This document shows positions 14,456 through 27,960 of a stretch of DNA of 64,000 bases, one piece after another. The DNA is from Aphrophora alni (lineage: Eukaryota > Arthropoda > Insecta > Hemiptera > Aphrophoridae), in assembly GCA_963513935.1 (NCBI GenBank), contig OY740768.1, forward strand, positions 33,726,216 through 33,790,215, written 5' to 3'. Under the pieces are notes generated by a model. That model was not told where the DNA came from and did not search any database. It saw nothing but the letters and a program-made list of their open reading frames with translations. The position numbers and the translations under genes are program-made. Numbering within the stretch: the first letter of the stretch is position 1; each line of letters opens with the position of its first letter.

Positions 14456-16021
14456 GCATTAAGCATGTCCTCTATACGTAGTACAAAGAGTTGAAATAGA
14501 TCAGGAAAATAGATGTATTACCGTTCTGAGGTCGCTTATTCCAAAAAAAACAAGTATTTTTTAATGCTATCTGGCGCCTGTATAATGGACCTGTAAACAG
14601 ATGGTGCGTGGTTATGTTTTGGTCACATGTTAAGTTAACATGTTGGAAATATATAAATTAAAGTTGGCAATATGCTTATCTGATAAACTAGCAAAACACA
14701 AAATTTCAATTTGCTAACGATAAGAACATAAACAAAATGGTTTTTAATTGGTTACCTTCTCCCCGAAACATTCGTTTGTACACTTCTCTGTAATATTGTT
14801 TGTAAAATTAACCATGTACGGCTCCATTTAAACTAAAATATCTCAAACCATGCCAAAGGTATTTTGATTTTTTTAAATAATGAAATGTTTATTAAGTTGT
14901 TTCTGATTTTTCTTTATAACTGCAATATTTTGTATATGTTTCTTACACTTTGGTTGAAGTAATCAACTTTAAAATTTCATCAAAATACAATCGATGCCGC
15001 TTAGGATTTTGGTGTTGATTGCGTAAAAGTTTTCTAATAAATTGTAATCTAAATTTCTTAAAAATAAGGACTGCACGAAACAACCAAAAAACGAAATAAA
15101 GTATGCAAATGAAAGCTGTATCAAATTTACGTATCAATTTTATTCATCAGCTAAGATAACAAATAAACGACATATAATTTTTATTTAATTTTAAATTTAC
15201 CTGTAAATGAAAATAAATTTATAATTGTTGGACAAAGGTGTTGCTGTTTAATGAGATAGTCTAGTGAAAAATTATCAACAAAAACAATTCATTATAATTC
15301 AGGACTGAAAGTTTGTTTAATATTAGCGAACAAAATTATGTTAATCCCAACGCGACTGACTTTTGCCTTTTAATTAAAATTCCTCTTAATTGCCTTCGAC
15401 GTAACTTTCTTTGAAAAAAAAAAGTGAACCATCGTTCAAAATATTAATGAGATTTTATATAATTCAATTCTAAACGTAATTATCCAAGTAGCTGCCAATG
15501 TGTAAAATGACAATACTTCATTGTTTAACATACAAAGTTGTGACACTATGTAGATATTTACATTATAAACTTTTATTTTTAATAAATAAATTCGTAACAA
15601 AATACATACATCCAGTGGTTAAAAAGTGTCACCCCCTCCTCCTTTCACTCCTCCACAATTAATTGTCTCTTATCATCACAATGGTTGGGACTAAATAAAG
15701 TTTATATCCTATAACTCGTATATTTTATTAGGTTTACAATTTTTAGCACCTAACAATAATCAATATTACTATAATACTTATTTTTAAACGACAATTAAAA
15801 TGATGTGTTCGAATCTTAACAAAATTTTCAATTCTTGTTTGAAAACTATTCGATAATTATATGTTGTTTGTATTATTAATACAGATTAATCCCACATTTG
15901 CCATCTTCGTGTATATAATAACTAATAAACGACGTTTCAAGGGTATTATTAACTCACTTTATCAAGTGATAGGTTACAACTTTAGAGGTTATATAAATAT
16001 TATAAATAGATATTGAGCTTT
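14456..16021. other. AT-rich sequence, nothing identified except a hammerhead-like relic
   Basis: No gene was seen. On the minus strand at about 15928-15970 there is CTTGATAA, a weak hairpin, then TTGAAACGTCG. This is the same layout as the motifs at 47880 and 48120. Confidence 0.35.
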
Positions 16022-16450
16022 ACTTGTGAGATGGTATACTTAAACAAATAAAACTTAAACACAAATAAAATGTTTATTTATTCAAACGCGTTTCAACCAC
16101 AAGTAAGTCATCTTCTGTGACGCAGGAGCTACAATAAACTAAACTTTAACTAACCTAGTACTGTGCCAAACTCCGTATTTATACAAAACTAAAGGGGCGT
16201 GGCTTAAACCTACTTTACGTTTTAAATTTTAGAGTTAACATATAATTAATACTACTGAACTAATCTTTTTTCCAATAATACTAATATACATTAATGTAGA
16301 ACTTTTATAAGTCCTAATTCATTATTTACAATTATATTACGGTATTTGTTAATATAAAAAGTTTTGAAAGTCTAGGATTGTATTTAGCTTAGTAACGCTT
16401 TTGAATATATAAACGTTCTATTTGTGATAATTTGTGTTCAAATTTTATTT
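16022..16450. mobile_element. Inverted-repeat element, copy 2
   Basis: The left arm (16022-16175) matches copy 1 almost base for base (TTATTCAAACGCGTTTCAACC, then the block ending CAGGAGCTACAATAAACTAAAC). The interior matches copy 1 in reverse orientation: the GGGGCGTGG block and the stretch TTAACAAATACCGTAAT of copy 1 appear here complemented. The right arm (about 16375-16450) is degraded. The left-arm core reads CAGAAGA where CTGAAGA is expected, so the ribozyme-like motif is broken. The element has therefore moved as a unit and inserted in both orientations. Confidence 0.7.
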
Positions 16451-16540
16451 TATATAAATACTGTTAAAAATAATCTACAAAATCTATGACTGCGTTCATG
16501 GTTGATTTTAATTTGTTTACTGCAAACTACTGAACTGTCA

Positions 16541-16672
16541 TTTGGTAACGAATAGTTTTGCTTGATTAGTATTTCGATTATGAATGTCTCTGTCAAAATG
16601 AGTTGCAATGTTTTTAATTATTCTTCTTTCAATTGCTTTACTTAGTTTTTCATGAATTAATGCCTTGTATAT
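16541..16672 (-). pseudogene. Short coding-like remnant, unrecognised
   Basis: A 44-codon open stretch on the minus strand with a protein-like composition, including KAIERRIIKNIATHF and DRDIHNRNTNQAKLFVTK. It lies just beyond inverted-repeat copy 2, so it could be the relic of a coding region of the parent element. No family was recognised. The codon composition differs from the surrounding AT-rich noise, but the length is within chance. Confidence 0.25.
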
Positions 16673-16959
16673 TCAACAGCGAATCTTAGTCTTTTATTGC
16701 GTAGTAAAAAAATCCAATTCAAAATATATTCCTTAATAAATTTAAGTGGAACAAAGCATTTCTTCTATTCCGATGTTTCAACTCAAGTAAAGAGACTTAA
16801 TATTGATTTCTTAGTTCAATAAACTGTATGAAGGCCCGAGAAGCCTACAACTAACCTTCATAATTTATTCCATGTTGTTTGCTCTCATGTACAATTTAAA
16901 AATGCCTTTTGCAAAGGAAAAACACTTTAGTCGTTTATATCAATAAAAGTTGAGTGTGA

Positions 16960-17110
16960 CGTGAATGGGCAGGGGACTCCCTTACCGCCCCGCTACCTGG
17001 CGCCCGCCGGTTCAAATATGGATGGAACACGCGAGCTTACAGTATAAATGGCGTGATATTTCCTTTCTGTATCGATTACTCCGAGCATAGCCTGGGAGTG
17101 TCCACTATAC
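16960..17110 (+). promoter_or_regulatory. GC-rich island with TATA-like box
   Basis: Around 16965-17035 the sequence becomes clearly GC-rich (for example CTACCTGGCGCCCGCCGG), in strong contrast to its flanks. A TATAAA hexamer follows at 17043-17048. This could be an alternative promoter or 5' untranslated exon of the downstream gene, since cpo is known in Drosophila for multiple transcripts. It could equally be a transposon fragment. No ORF longer than about ten codons starts here. Confidence 0.2.
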
Positions 17111-18174
17111 CTGTACAGTTTCTTTCTTAGTTTAGTTTAGAGGTAAAGTTTTGCACTCAAGTCTTGATAGTGCTATAAAATAGAACTACACTACGCAAAG
17201 TTAACTGCAGTTACGGTTAAATTATGCCCGTGGATAAACGTACGGAGGATTTAGGGTAGTCCCATAAAGACGCGCATAAAAGAAAGTTTTTATGTGGCAA
17301 GCAATATGTACAGCCGTGAAAGTTGAGGGGAAATGTCATTTTTATCTTTGTTGCCGTGACCAAAATACAATTTGGGCTCTTATTATTGGATGTACTTAAC
17401 ACTATTTCTTAAATACAGAAGCTCGTAAATAGTATAGAACAATTTTAATATTATTTATAATATGATTCATTCAAATATGACTTAACGTATTGTTTCGAAT
17501 TTTTTTGACGTTTCCGTATAGTATTAACAATTTATTTTCATTTTACAAAATCTTTACTAAAGAAAATTAACTATTCCGATTACCCTCTTGGAAACGCCTT
17601 CACCTGACCTTGAAATGTCCGTCGATCCATACCATTGAAGTAGTTTGAAAATAATTTTGACTCACTATATATAGGGTTTTAAGGTTATTTGATAAGGATA
17701 GATTCTTCATATTATCAATATGGTTTAATCGAACATTTGTGTACGATTTGTTCCAAAAATATGAGACATATCTTTACAAACTTTTTTTATTTATAGTAAT
17801 AAAAAATTATCTGTATGATTATTAATAGAAGATCAATTACAAAACAAACTATAAGTAATCAATTCGTTTGAATCTTATCTACCCATCTTAAAGGAAGAGA
17901 AAGTTATAAACATTTGGAAAATCTAAGATAAACAAAACAATTTATGGGACAAATTTAAACAGGATTCGTATTGGTAGTCTCTTAAAGGGATATCAAATTA
18001 TTTTATTGTCAAGTATTCAAAGTTGTGTGCCTATTTTGTATCAACCTTTTTTAGACTTAAAATAAGTCTTGTACATAAGAATTAACTGAACTTCCACGGA
18101 AGTTTATCATTGCTGTGTATTTTTGTAATTGAGATTTTATTAACTTTTGAGTTGCCCCCTTCAGAACACCCCCC

Positions 18175-18178
<4 letters not shown>
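17111..18178. other. No gene identified
   Basis: A moderately GC-balanced stretch at 17217-17400 carries a 61-codon minus ORF with no recognisable motif. The rest is AT-rich. Confidence 0.35.
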
Positions 18179-18206
<28 letters not shown>

Positions 18207-18207
18207 C
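18179..18207. repeat. (TA)n microsatellite
   Basis: About 14 TA units. Confidence 0.9.
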
Positions 18208-18422
18208 TTAAAATGAAAACACACAAAAACTATTAAAAAAATTAATAAACCCACGGATTATCTCGCACCCAATTTATTCTTTCCAAATGTAATTTCTGTA
18301 TAAGAAAGAGGGAAAATGTATTCTTTAGTTTGATGATCGGTTGTAATCTTCGATTGATTATTGGTAATCTTCCAATATACTTCAAACGGAAAACATTTTA
18401 AAAATTATTAAAAAATATATAA

Positions 18423-18668
18423 ACAATCAATTGTGGAAAGGATATCCGCTATTACGTTTGGGTTCCACCAATGTGGGTAACCGCAAATTTTGGCGATCCA
18501 ACCCCCAAATTTACCAAGTTCACAAGGATGAGGCAGTAACCAAGACAGGACATGATTTCTGTTTCTAGAGATACTCGCAACTTTCCAACTCACAAGTATC
18601 GGCGGAACTTTTCAACTCCCCAGACAACGGTCAGATATTCGAGTTCGTATGCGGATGAAGCTTTCAAT
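18423..18668 (+). pseudogene. Coding-like segment with one internal stop, unrecognised
   Basis: One + frame stays open for about 82 codons apart from a single TAA at 18537-18539, then ends at TAA 18669-18671. Its translation has a protein-like, proline- and aromatic-rich composition, for example YYVWVPPMWVTANFGDP before the stop and RNFPTHKYRRNFSTP after it. The base composition is much less AT-biased than the flanks. The opposite strand also has a 61-codon ORF, so the strand is not certain. It may be a fragment of a transposon or of an integrated foreign gene. I do not recognise the family. Confidence 0.3.
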
Positions 18669-19024
18669 TAAACTGAGGAAAGAGATCTAGATACTTAAGC
18701 TTAGGGTCATGTGTGACTGTTTACATACTAAAGGATTACTGCTCTTAAAGCGCAGGAATTAGCGTCAGTTTGATATAAAATCTTTTCAAAATGTTCCTTG
18801 TCTACGTTTGTATTAAAAACTATAGTATTATCCGATATTGAGTGAATCCCAACTCTGAGTGAATTATAATTTGTTTTCCTTGTCATAAGGATTTAATTCA
18901 TAAACAACATGAAGATATTAAGAGATTGGGCATAAATAAGTTTCTTTTTCTTTGACCAATAGGGTTTAGAATCTATCAGGAAATTTGTCACATGCAGAGT
19001 AGTGACAAATATATAATATAAATA

Positions 19025-19025
<1 letters not shown>

Positions 19026-19084
<59 letters not shown>

Positions 19085-19105
19085 GTAGTAGTAGTAGTAG
19101 TAGTA
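19026..19105. repeat. Compound microsatellite (TA)n(GTA)n
   Basis: About 27 TA units run directly into about eight AGT/GTA units. Confidence 0.95.
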
Positions 19106-20689
19106 AAATAATATAAATTTATATATAATTTTATAAACGAAACTTTTAATTAACTTTTACTCTTTATATCGACAGTTAATATTGACCATTCTGTTTGTAG
19201 TGAAAGAATGGTGGAAGTCTGGAAAGCACCTAGAGCTGTTCTCATGGCTTGTTTATGTACTTTATTAAGTACATTATTGCATGCATGGTCATACAAAAAA
19301 CAACATCAATCTAGTTTAGTTCTTATTAAACTTTTATATATTCTTAGATCGAAATCAGGTTGTGCACCTAGTCTACTAGATTTTTTAAAGTTAGTTTATT
19401 GTAAAAAATGATTCCTAAAAATTTAATATTTTCTACGATCGGTATTTATTGATTATTCATATAAAAAGGTCTATTGTTTTCTGGTTCACTACTCTCTTAC
19501 CTTGTAAAAATAATAATGTTCCTTTTATTATCATTCATTTCAAGATGTAAAGATTTAAACACTTGATGACTTAGTTTGTCGAGTGTGATTTGTAATTTTA
19601 CATGTGCATGTTCATATCACTTGTCAGATATATATATTGTTAACGTCTCCATATTGCAAAGGTTGAACTTATGGTGTATAATTATTTATTTCTGCAATAC
19701 ATAATGAAAATAGAAGTGGATTTTATACGCTTCCTTGAGGCAATCCCCTACAAGTGTTTCTTTAAATAACAGACAGTTGTTACAATTATTAAGCCAATTG
19801 CTACAATAGTGTATACATTTTGCTGGTAATATACATTATCATATGTTCTTGTTAAATCTAGTTATGATACTAATGTACTTTACTTACGCGTGAAAGCTGT
19901 TTGAATGTTTACGTGTTAAGTAATCAGAACATCCACTTTTTTAAACCACATTGTGTTTCGGGAATAATATTTAACTTATATACTAATCATATTTATAATT
20001 TATAATGTACTAATGTAAATTTAGTAATCAAATAATAATAATACAAATATTGGTGGTTGAAGTCTCCACAATTGTAGCTCCTTCAAATTGATTACAGAAA
20101 ATAGTTAATTCTCTTTTAATAATTCAACCATGAACTCAATCGTTATCATGATAACAAAACACATATTTACATAAGATTACTAAACGACTAAGATAAGAGA
20201 ATAAATCAATATTACTATTGTTATTATTATTGATGATATATGTTTATTGAGAAAAGTAGAGCCTATAGAGATTACCCTTCTCAATGCCAAGTTTAAGAGG
20301 AAAGGTTTTAATATCTTAAACATTTTTAGATAAAATAAAAATAATCATACTCCGCAATACACAATTAGATGATAAGAACAGAATAGTGAAAACAGTGTGC
20401 ATACTTGTTTACTTGTGTGAGCTATACACCCAGACATCTGACATCCTTCGATTTTTTTTTAATGAAATTGGTTTAGACCAATCGGAAATTAATAATTATC
20501 CAGTCTTTGCAAAAAATTTTAACTTTTTTTAATCGGGAATTTATTTTATTAGCATTTTGCTATACAGCATCTCAAATGTGACTTTTTATTACACATATCT
20601 GGGTTTCAAATTTACCTAACGTTCATACTTAAGTTTATATAAAGAATAGATACTTTTTTTTTTATTTCAAAGCTGCACAAAATTTACTG
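19106..20689. other. AT-rich sequence, nothing identified
   Basis: No supported feature. The 67-codon ORF at 19208-19411 has no recognisable motif. Confidence 0.4.
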
Positions 20690-21300
20690 TACACAACACA
20701 TTCTTCTACCGGAAATTGTAATGTTCTTTCCTCGTTAATAACTCATTATCACTCCTTCAAGAATTGAACGGTAAATCGCTCGGACGCACTTTTTGTAATT
20801 ATTTTTGTTGGGAAAAAAAGGCATATGAAGGAAATAAAGGTAAAGATCGAAAAGAAAGTTATTTCAGAGTGTTTCTGAAGTAGCATGTATCCCGGAAACG
20901 CTAAAGTAAAAGTGAATAAACCACTTTCCGTAGGACCTAAATTGAATGAAGACCCCCATAATTGGTCCTAATGTTATAAATTTCCAACAGGGTCCTCAGT
21001 ACAGGCCCTCCAATAATCAACACCGTGTACCTCCAGGCATTAAACTGGACTGACAGTTTTAGAACACAAAAACTGATTAGTCGTTATAACATTATATTTA
21101 AATACAAAAGTTAATTAGTAAACCTGTTATCAAAAAGGAAATAAGCCTTAGGTGTGGCACCTCAATTAGGATTGGCTACGAAGGGGTTTAGCGCGACCAT
21201 TGAATTGTCGTCAAAATGCAATCAGGCGACAAGAGAGCTTAGTACCCGTTATACCACGTGATCGGCTTTGTTCTCCTTAATATAAACTTCTCTTTCCTTG
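20690..21300 (+). other. Composition island with three short coding-like stretches
   Basis: Three + strand open stretches follow one another. ATG 20885 to TAA 20969-20971 gives 28 codons (begins MYPGNAKVKVNKPL). In the next frame 20967 to TGA 21051-21053 gives 28 codons (includes QYRPSNNQHRVPPGIKLD). 21145 to TGA 21259-21261 gives 38 codons (begins ALGVAPQLGLATKGF). The first two would form one chain across a single frameshift. Composition and residue content look more like protein than the surroundings do. No family was recognised. It may be a decayed gene fragment or retrocopy. Confidence 0.3.
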
Positions 21301-22198
21301 TTACTGCTCATACTGGTTCCTTATTACAACAAGAAAGTTTATGATTTATATACTTTTTGGAAATAATTTCTATAATGAAACAGATTTCTACAAAGGAATT
21401 AATTTTATTTTTAAGTAAACAATAGAATGTAATATTCATTTGTTTATAATATTAATTTATGAAAAATATATTATTATGTTAAATTATTGAAGTCGAGCTA
21501 CCTAGGCTAAGGGGTAAAATAGAAATGAAACACTCCTTAAGGGATCACCTATAGTGAGTAGGAGCGTGACAACTCCAAAGGACGTCACCCTTGTATGTAG
21601 TTTTAGGTTAGATCCCTTTCATTCATTTTTCCTATTAAATCTCTCTTGATCGACTCTTGTACTTTTCCGACCGTAACGCTGAAGTTTTCTAGGGTTTGTG
21701 GTCTTTATTTTATCAAGTGTAGATGACCTAGAGGTTTTCGACTTTGAACAACAAAGTGCATCTTTTACCAATCATTAGAACTCGACAGTAAATGTCTGTC
21801 GTGACGAAGGCATATTTTTAATTTTTAGCTTTAGTCAAAGTTCTATCACCAAAAATAAAAAATACACTTTGTTTATAGTAATTTACAAATTAGCATTCTG
21901 TTTCTGGAAAGTCTAAAATATTTCAACATTTATAACAACCGATATTACTGATTTGTTAACAGTTGATTCATTAGATTAATCATAAAAACGATTTATGGTT
22001 AGGTTAACCAACTAGATCTACTAAAGATTAAAATTATAATATAATTATATTATTTCTGTTATGATTTCTGTTGTGTTGGAATGTTTTTCCTCTTTTAGAT
22101 AACAGAACTATTACAAAATTTTATCCCATAAACTCTCATAAGGAAAATATGCCTTACAAAACAGAAGTATGGATGTCTTAATAAATAAATAATGAGCT
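21301..22198. other. No gene identified
   Basis: Mixed AT-rich sequence with a GC-richer patch at 21490-21610. No supported feature. Confidence 0.35.
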
Positions 22199-22440
22199 TG
22201 ACTTGTTTGGTGGTATATTGGTAACTTGAATTAAAATTCTCACAAATATTACGTTTATTTATTCAAACGCGTTTCAAAGACAAAGTCGCCATTTTCAGTA
22301 ATACATGAGCTACAGTTATAGTTTAGTTATTACAGCTCGTGCACCACTAAAGATGGCGACTTTAACGTTGAAACACTTTTGAATAAATAAACGTAATGTT
22401 TATAGGTATTTGTTTTCAAGATTTATTCTATCAACAGTTA
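22199..22440. mobile_element. Inverted-repeat element, copy 3 (arms only)
   Basis: Two arms of about 100 bp face each other with almost no interior. The left arm has ATTCAAACGCGTTTCAAAGA then CAAAGTCGCCAT at 22260-22292. The right arm has the complement at 22350-22385. It is an internally deleted version of copies 1 and 2 and would fold into a long hairpin. The hammerhead-like cores are both damaged: CTGAAAA on the minus strand and CTAAAGA on the plus strand, where CTGAAGA is expected. Confidence 0.72.
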
Positions 22441-22574
22441 AATGACTACAGTTAAACTTGTTTGATGTTTTCATTTTTTATGTTGTTTTTAGTCTCACAA
22501 GGTACAAAAACAAATTGTTTGGCGCTACCAATGCATACACCTCTACGAATCACGTTAGGAAAGTTGTGATACAT

Positions 22575-22735
22575 AATTACGAGGTTCAAAAAACCTCTTT
22601 AATACGAACTTACTCTATTGGGTAAAACTCCTTGATCTGCCAATAAAATTTACAATTTTCTACAAGGGCCAAGACCTTACTTTTAGGAATTACATTTAGA
22701 GCATTTGCTTATTATATTTTATGATGGTGCTTTAT
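22575..22735 (+). repeat. Dispersed repeat, copy B
   Basis: Diverged copy of 13600-13760, matching through AATTTTCTACAAGGGCCAAG and TTTTATGATGGTGCT. Confidence 0.6.
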
Positions 22736-22740
22736 CAAAT

Positions 22741-25276
22741 TATTTTTGTACCTTCATAACAATGAAAACATCAAAAAAGTAACGCGTGTGAGTTTTTATG
22801 TTTCGGTCAGATGGAAACTTCAAGTGTGAAAGTCTTAGACAACAATTGAAATTTAATTTTTCTTTTGAAGTTATTGCAACTGCTTGTTCTGCCTCGTTTA
22901 CATCACTTTGAAGCATGCGCTGTATTTCTTACTGGAGCATCCATGATGCCTCGTAACCGACCATTAACTGTTTGGCGACGATTTAAAAACAAAACCTTGT
23001 ATCTACTTTGATCGGCCTAGGAGTAACGAAACTTATTTTTAAATTTCATAAAAATTGGTAGATGGTTTTAGCCGTAACTCCGTAACAAACACACTAAGAA
23101 ACATACAGATGAAATGACATTTAGTCAAGTTAAACAAACCGGGCTTCGATCCGTGAATAACTTTAAATGTGCGTCTTGGGTTTCTGTTATATTCAACTTA
23201 TATCAGTATAAGCAACACACCGAGATTAAATTATTTAGGAAACCAATTTCTATATTACGCGAAGGAGTCATGTGTGGGGAACATTAAGAGGCAATTGGCA
23301 GAGTGAAAAGCCTTTGGCGTTACCCCGGATAGGGGTAGGTAGGTTCGGAGAAACCGGCAGACTTTTGAATTATTAAGTCGAGTAGGGTTCAACACAGAGG
23401 TGCTATGAATTATGCCATGAGCTTGTTATGAGGCAGAAGGAAATCATTCAAAGAAGAAGAATTGGAAAACATGTTCCTTTGAAATAATTTAACACTAATA
23501 AGGGATTTTTTTATAGTATACAACAGCGAACAAATAGAACTAAAACATATTTTTCTAAGCGAAGTTGTAATTGTTAAATTCAGAAAATTAGATAAAAACT
23601 GAACTAAATTTGCTTCAATATTTTGCTGCTTTTTAAGCTTAAAAATATTAAACATTTTTAGTATATTTGTAAATCCAAAAGTAGGCTATCGATTAGTTGT
23701 AATCATTACGGTTTGGGCTAAAATTTAGGTTTTTATGTAGATTTAATATAATTTTTAGAAACGTAAGTAAAATTTAAATGTGCGTTTGTGTGGAACTTTA
23801 GTCCGAAACAACGTTATGAATTTAATTAAAATTATCTACATAAATTATTCAAGTTATTTACAAAATTATTAAATAAGCAATGAGAATGAGATTTCATTCT
23901 CAGAAAAACTATTTTGATTTCTCTATCCAATAATAAACTTTGTACATTTTTAGATAACATTTAGAAGAGATTTTCTATGATCTAAAAATGATTTTATAAC
24001 CATTATAAATTTCCTTTATTTTAAACTCACACAATTTAGCATACTAACTAGCTTAATTTCCGTGCTTCACTGGGGCATTTTAAATTTGTTTTGTATTTAA
24101 TAACATATTTAAAATTATTATAATGTTCCCATGTTTGAAGATTAAATGTCATTTTTGCATAGAAAAGACTTGTAATTTGTCAAAATCAATATTTTGAAAC
24201 CCTTGAGTCCAAAACTTTTTTTTTCTTTCTGTCTGCTGTCTGTCTCTTCAAACCAAACGGGTAGACGGATTTTAATCAAATTTGGTATGTGGGGAATATT
24301 TTGGCCTTATATTGGTATTTTTTCATTTTTTCGATAACTCAAAATTTGAGGGTAGCTAATGAAAAAAACATATTATTACGTTTTTGTCAAAATCATATCT
24401 AACGATTTTTATGAAATTTTGCTAAGTATTGTCTCTAAAGACCCAAAAAACACCTATACCTCTCCAAAACTTCCGGTACATGGTAAAAAAACAACAACGA
24501 ATTTTGACCATCTACATCAAAAGCTCGAATTTAATCAAACAAGATTTACTCTTCTGGCAGTTTATGGAACAAGCAAATCAGATTTAAGCTCCATTTATTT
24601 ATTTATGGCATCCATGGTTCATTTTTACTTTTTGACTAACAACTAATTACTGAAATGACATTTTTTGAGACGAAAATTATTCGTTAGTTTGAAAATGATT
24701 TTGGGGAATGGGTGTTTTAGAAAGTATGTGCAATGTTTATGCAGTTTTTATTCTATGAATAATTTTCAATAAGTATAAAATCTACATGAAGTGTTAACAG
24801 TGTTGTCACGTTCCCTCTGCAAATAAGTTTTTTTTATCTATAATTATTTTTTAATAACATGTTATTGATTTAATCTAATTGTAATCTATATGTATTTACT
24901 GTGCAAAAGACATGTCAAATTTTCAATTTCCTTCCTTTGTTGATGTTTTGTGGGAAGAAAATACCTCATCGATAAAGTGACTTTTTGGCGTTGCAGAGGA
25001 TATAAAGGGCTCCTCCCTCAATCCATCCCCTCCTATCTACACCATGTACCCTACTACCTGCACTAATGAGATCCTAGCATGACATTTCCACCCCTTCTAA
25101 ATGCGATACATGTACCAACCTTGTAAATTTACTATCCACACAGTGAGGTCACCAAAACCAATTCAGTTGCCAACACACAATTTTTGACACCAGTAAAATA
25201 AGTTAAGAAATTGTATGTCGAAATATAAGAAAAGGAAAATGTAGAAAACAATTTTCGTATTGTTACTTATACTATT
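22741..25276. other. No gene identified
   Basis: AT-rich with transposon-tail-like patches, for example the CTGTCTGTCTC segment followed by GTAGACGGATTTTAATC near 24230-24280, a type often seen in insect repeats. ORFs at 23410-23655 and 24359-24646 have no recognisable motif. Confidence 0.35.
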
Positions 25277-26721
<1,445 letters not shown>

Positions 26722-26831
26722 TGTGAATGAATTTATTGTTATGTTTAATATTTAATTTTATGCTAGGTAGGTTTTTCTAATAAAGGAATTCAACATTGTG
26801 TGATATACTAACTTCATTGTGTATGTTTCAG

Positions 26832-26909
26832 GTCCGAACTTTATTTGTGAGTGGCTTGCCTATGGATGCAAAACCAAGAGAGTTATACCTATTATTTCGG
26901 GCATACGAG
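26832..26909 (+). CDS. cpo: couch potato exon: start of RRM1 (RNP2)
   Basis: A 78-nt, 26-codon internal exon with a TTTCAG acceptor ending at 26831 and a perfect GTGAGT donor at 26910. It is phase 0 at both ends. It encodes the first beta strand and helix of the RNA recognition motif, with RNP2 inside [14 protein letters not shown] and ending LLFRAYE. This is the diagnostic start of the RRM in couch potato and its vertebrate relatives RBPMS/RBPMS2, which bind RNA as RRM dimers. In Drosophila cpo acts in the nervous system and influences adult diapause (known from the family). The N-terminal part of the protein must come from an exon upstream that I could not find. Confidence 0.93.
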
Positions 26910-27539
26910 GTGAGTGTTTACTAATATTTTAATTGTTGTATCATCAACTCTATTGTTTCCATGTTTGCTACATTGATCAAACATACTCTTTAAAATTAAT
27001 GTTTCACTTTAAATTATGGGGGGAAAATGTTGTCGTTTCTAATTCCCTTTCATTGCTGATGTATTCTGGGATGGAGATAAATGCATGTTTATTTAGGAAA
27101 ACTTTACTTAATAGTAAACATTTATGAAGCACACAAATTGCATAGTTATTTCTTTCTTTACTAACCTTTATAATGGTTGTTATAGGCAAGCTTACAGAAT
27201 ATTCTAAATCAGCATGTTTTTATTGTGAAACCCACTGGATTATGAATTTACTGATTGTTAGGCTACCCAAAGACCTTTTCAGATTGAATTCAGTGTTCAG
27301 AACATTCGAAGCAAGTGATTTATTAATCACCTGGAAACAGGAAGGAATTGCATTTATCCTTGGTGAAGTTGGAAAAAGAAAAATTGTGTACACAAAGAGC
27401 TTGTTTATGACGCTCAAAATTGTCTATTACTTTCTACACAGAAAGTAACATTCTGGGAGGGGAAATCCTGTATTTAATCAATAAACATCCACTTTATACT
27501 GACAAGATTTGTGTTTAATCTGCACAATTGTAACAATTT

Positions 27540-27960
27540 TATTTTTAGAAAATATTATCAGAGAGGTTTGTGGATGAATCACCATGGAATTTGTTTAAGA
27601 AATTCATGTCAATGATCTCATGCTAGGCTATTTCAATTTGATGGTACAACTTGCCATGCATCTGATGCTTCAATAGCTCTCACAGTTTCATTGGAAATTG
27701 AATTATAATAAAGGATATGTGGCCACACAGATCATCTGATCTCAATTATCCTTATTTTTATCTCTGATATTTCGTAATGGATCGAGTGTGAACACAGATC
27801 GTCCATGAACACTAGGAAATCATCTTCAATAAAACATCACTCGGGAAATCAATAGTATTAACTTTAATACACTTCTCAGAATGTCTGAACACATGTAGCG
27901 ACAGGTGGAACTGTGTTTGATACAGTAGGAGGACAGTTCCAACATTTGCTTTAAATGAGT
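27540..27960 (+). pseudogene. Mariner-type transposase fragment
   Basis: A frame-disrupted relic of the C-terminal half of a mariner-like transposase. Recognisable blocks are FQFDGTTCHASDASIALTV (family form resembling FQQDGATCHTA, which carries the second catalytic Asp), a decayed region corresponding to the SPDLNPLDFFLWGYLK block, and a tail ending VGGQFQHLL (family form GGHFQHLL). Several stops and frameshifts exclude activity. The N-terminal DNA-binding domain was not found, so the copy is truncated. It belongs to the mariner group commonly annotated in insects with long, low-copy relics. Confidence 0.7.

Noticed and set aside
27173..27448. 91-codon ORF as a gene or as the N-terminus of the mariner next to it
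   Set aside because: I could not match it to any transposase block, and it has no splice or start support. It may be chance.
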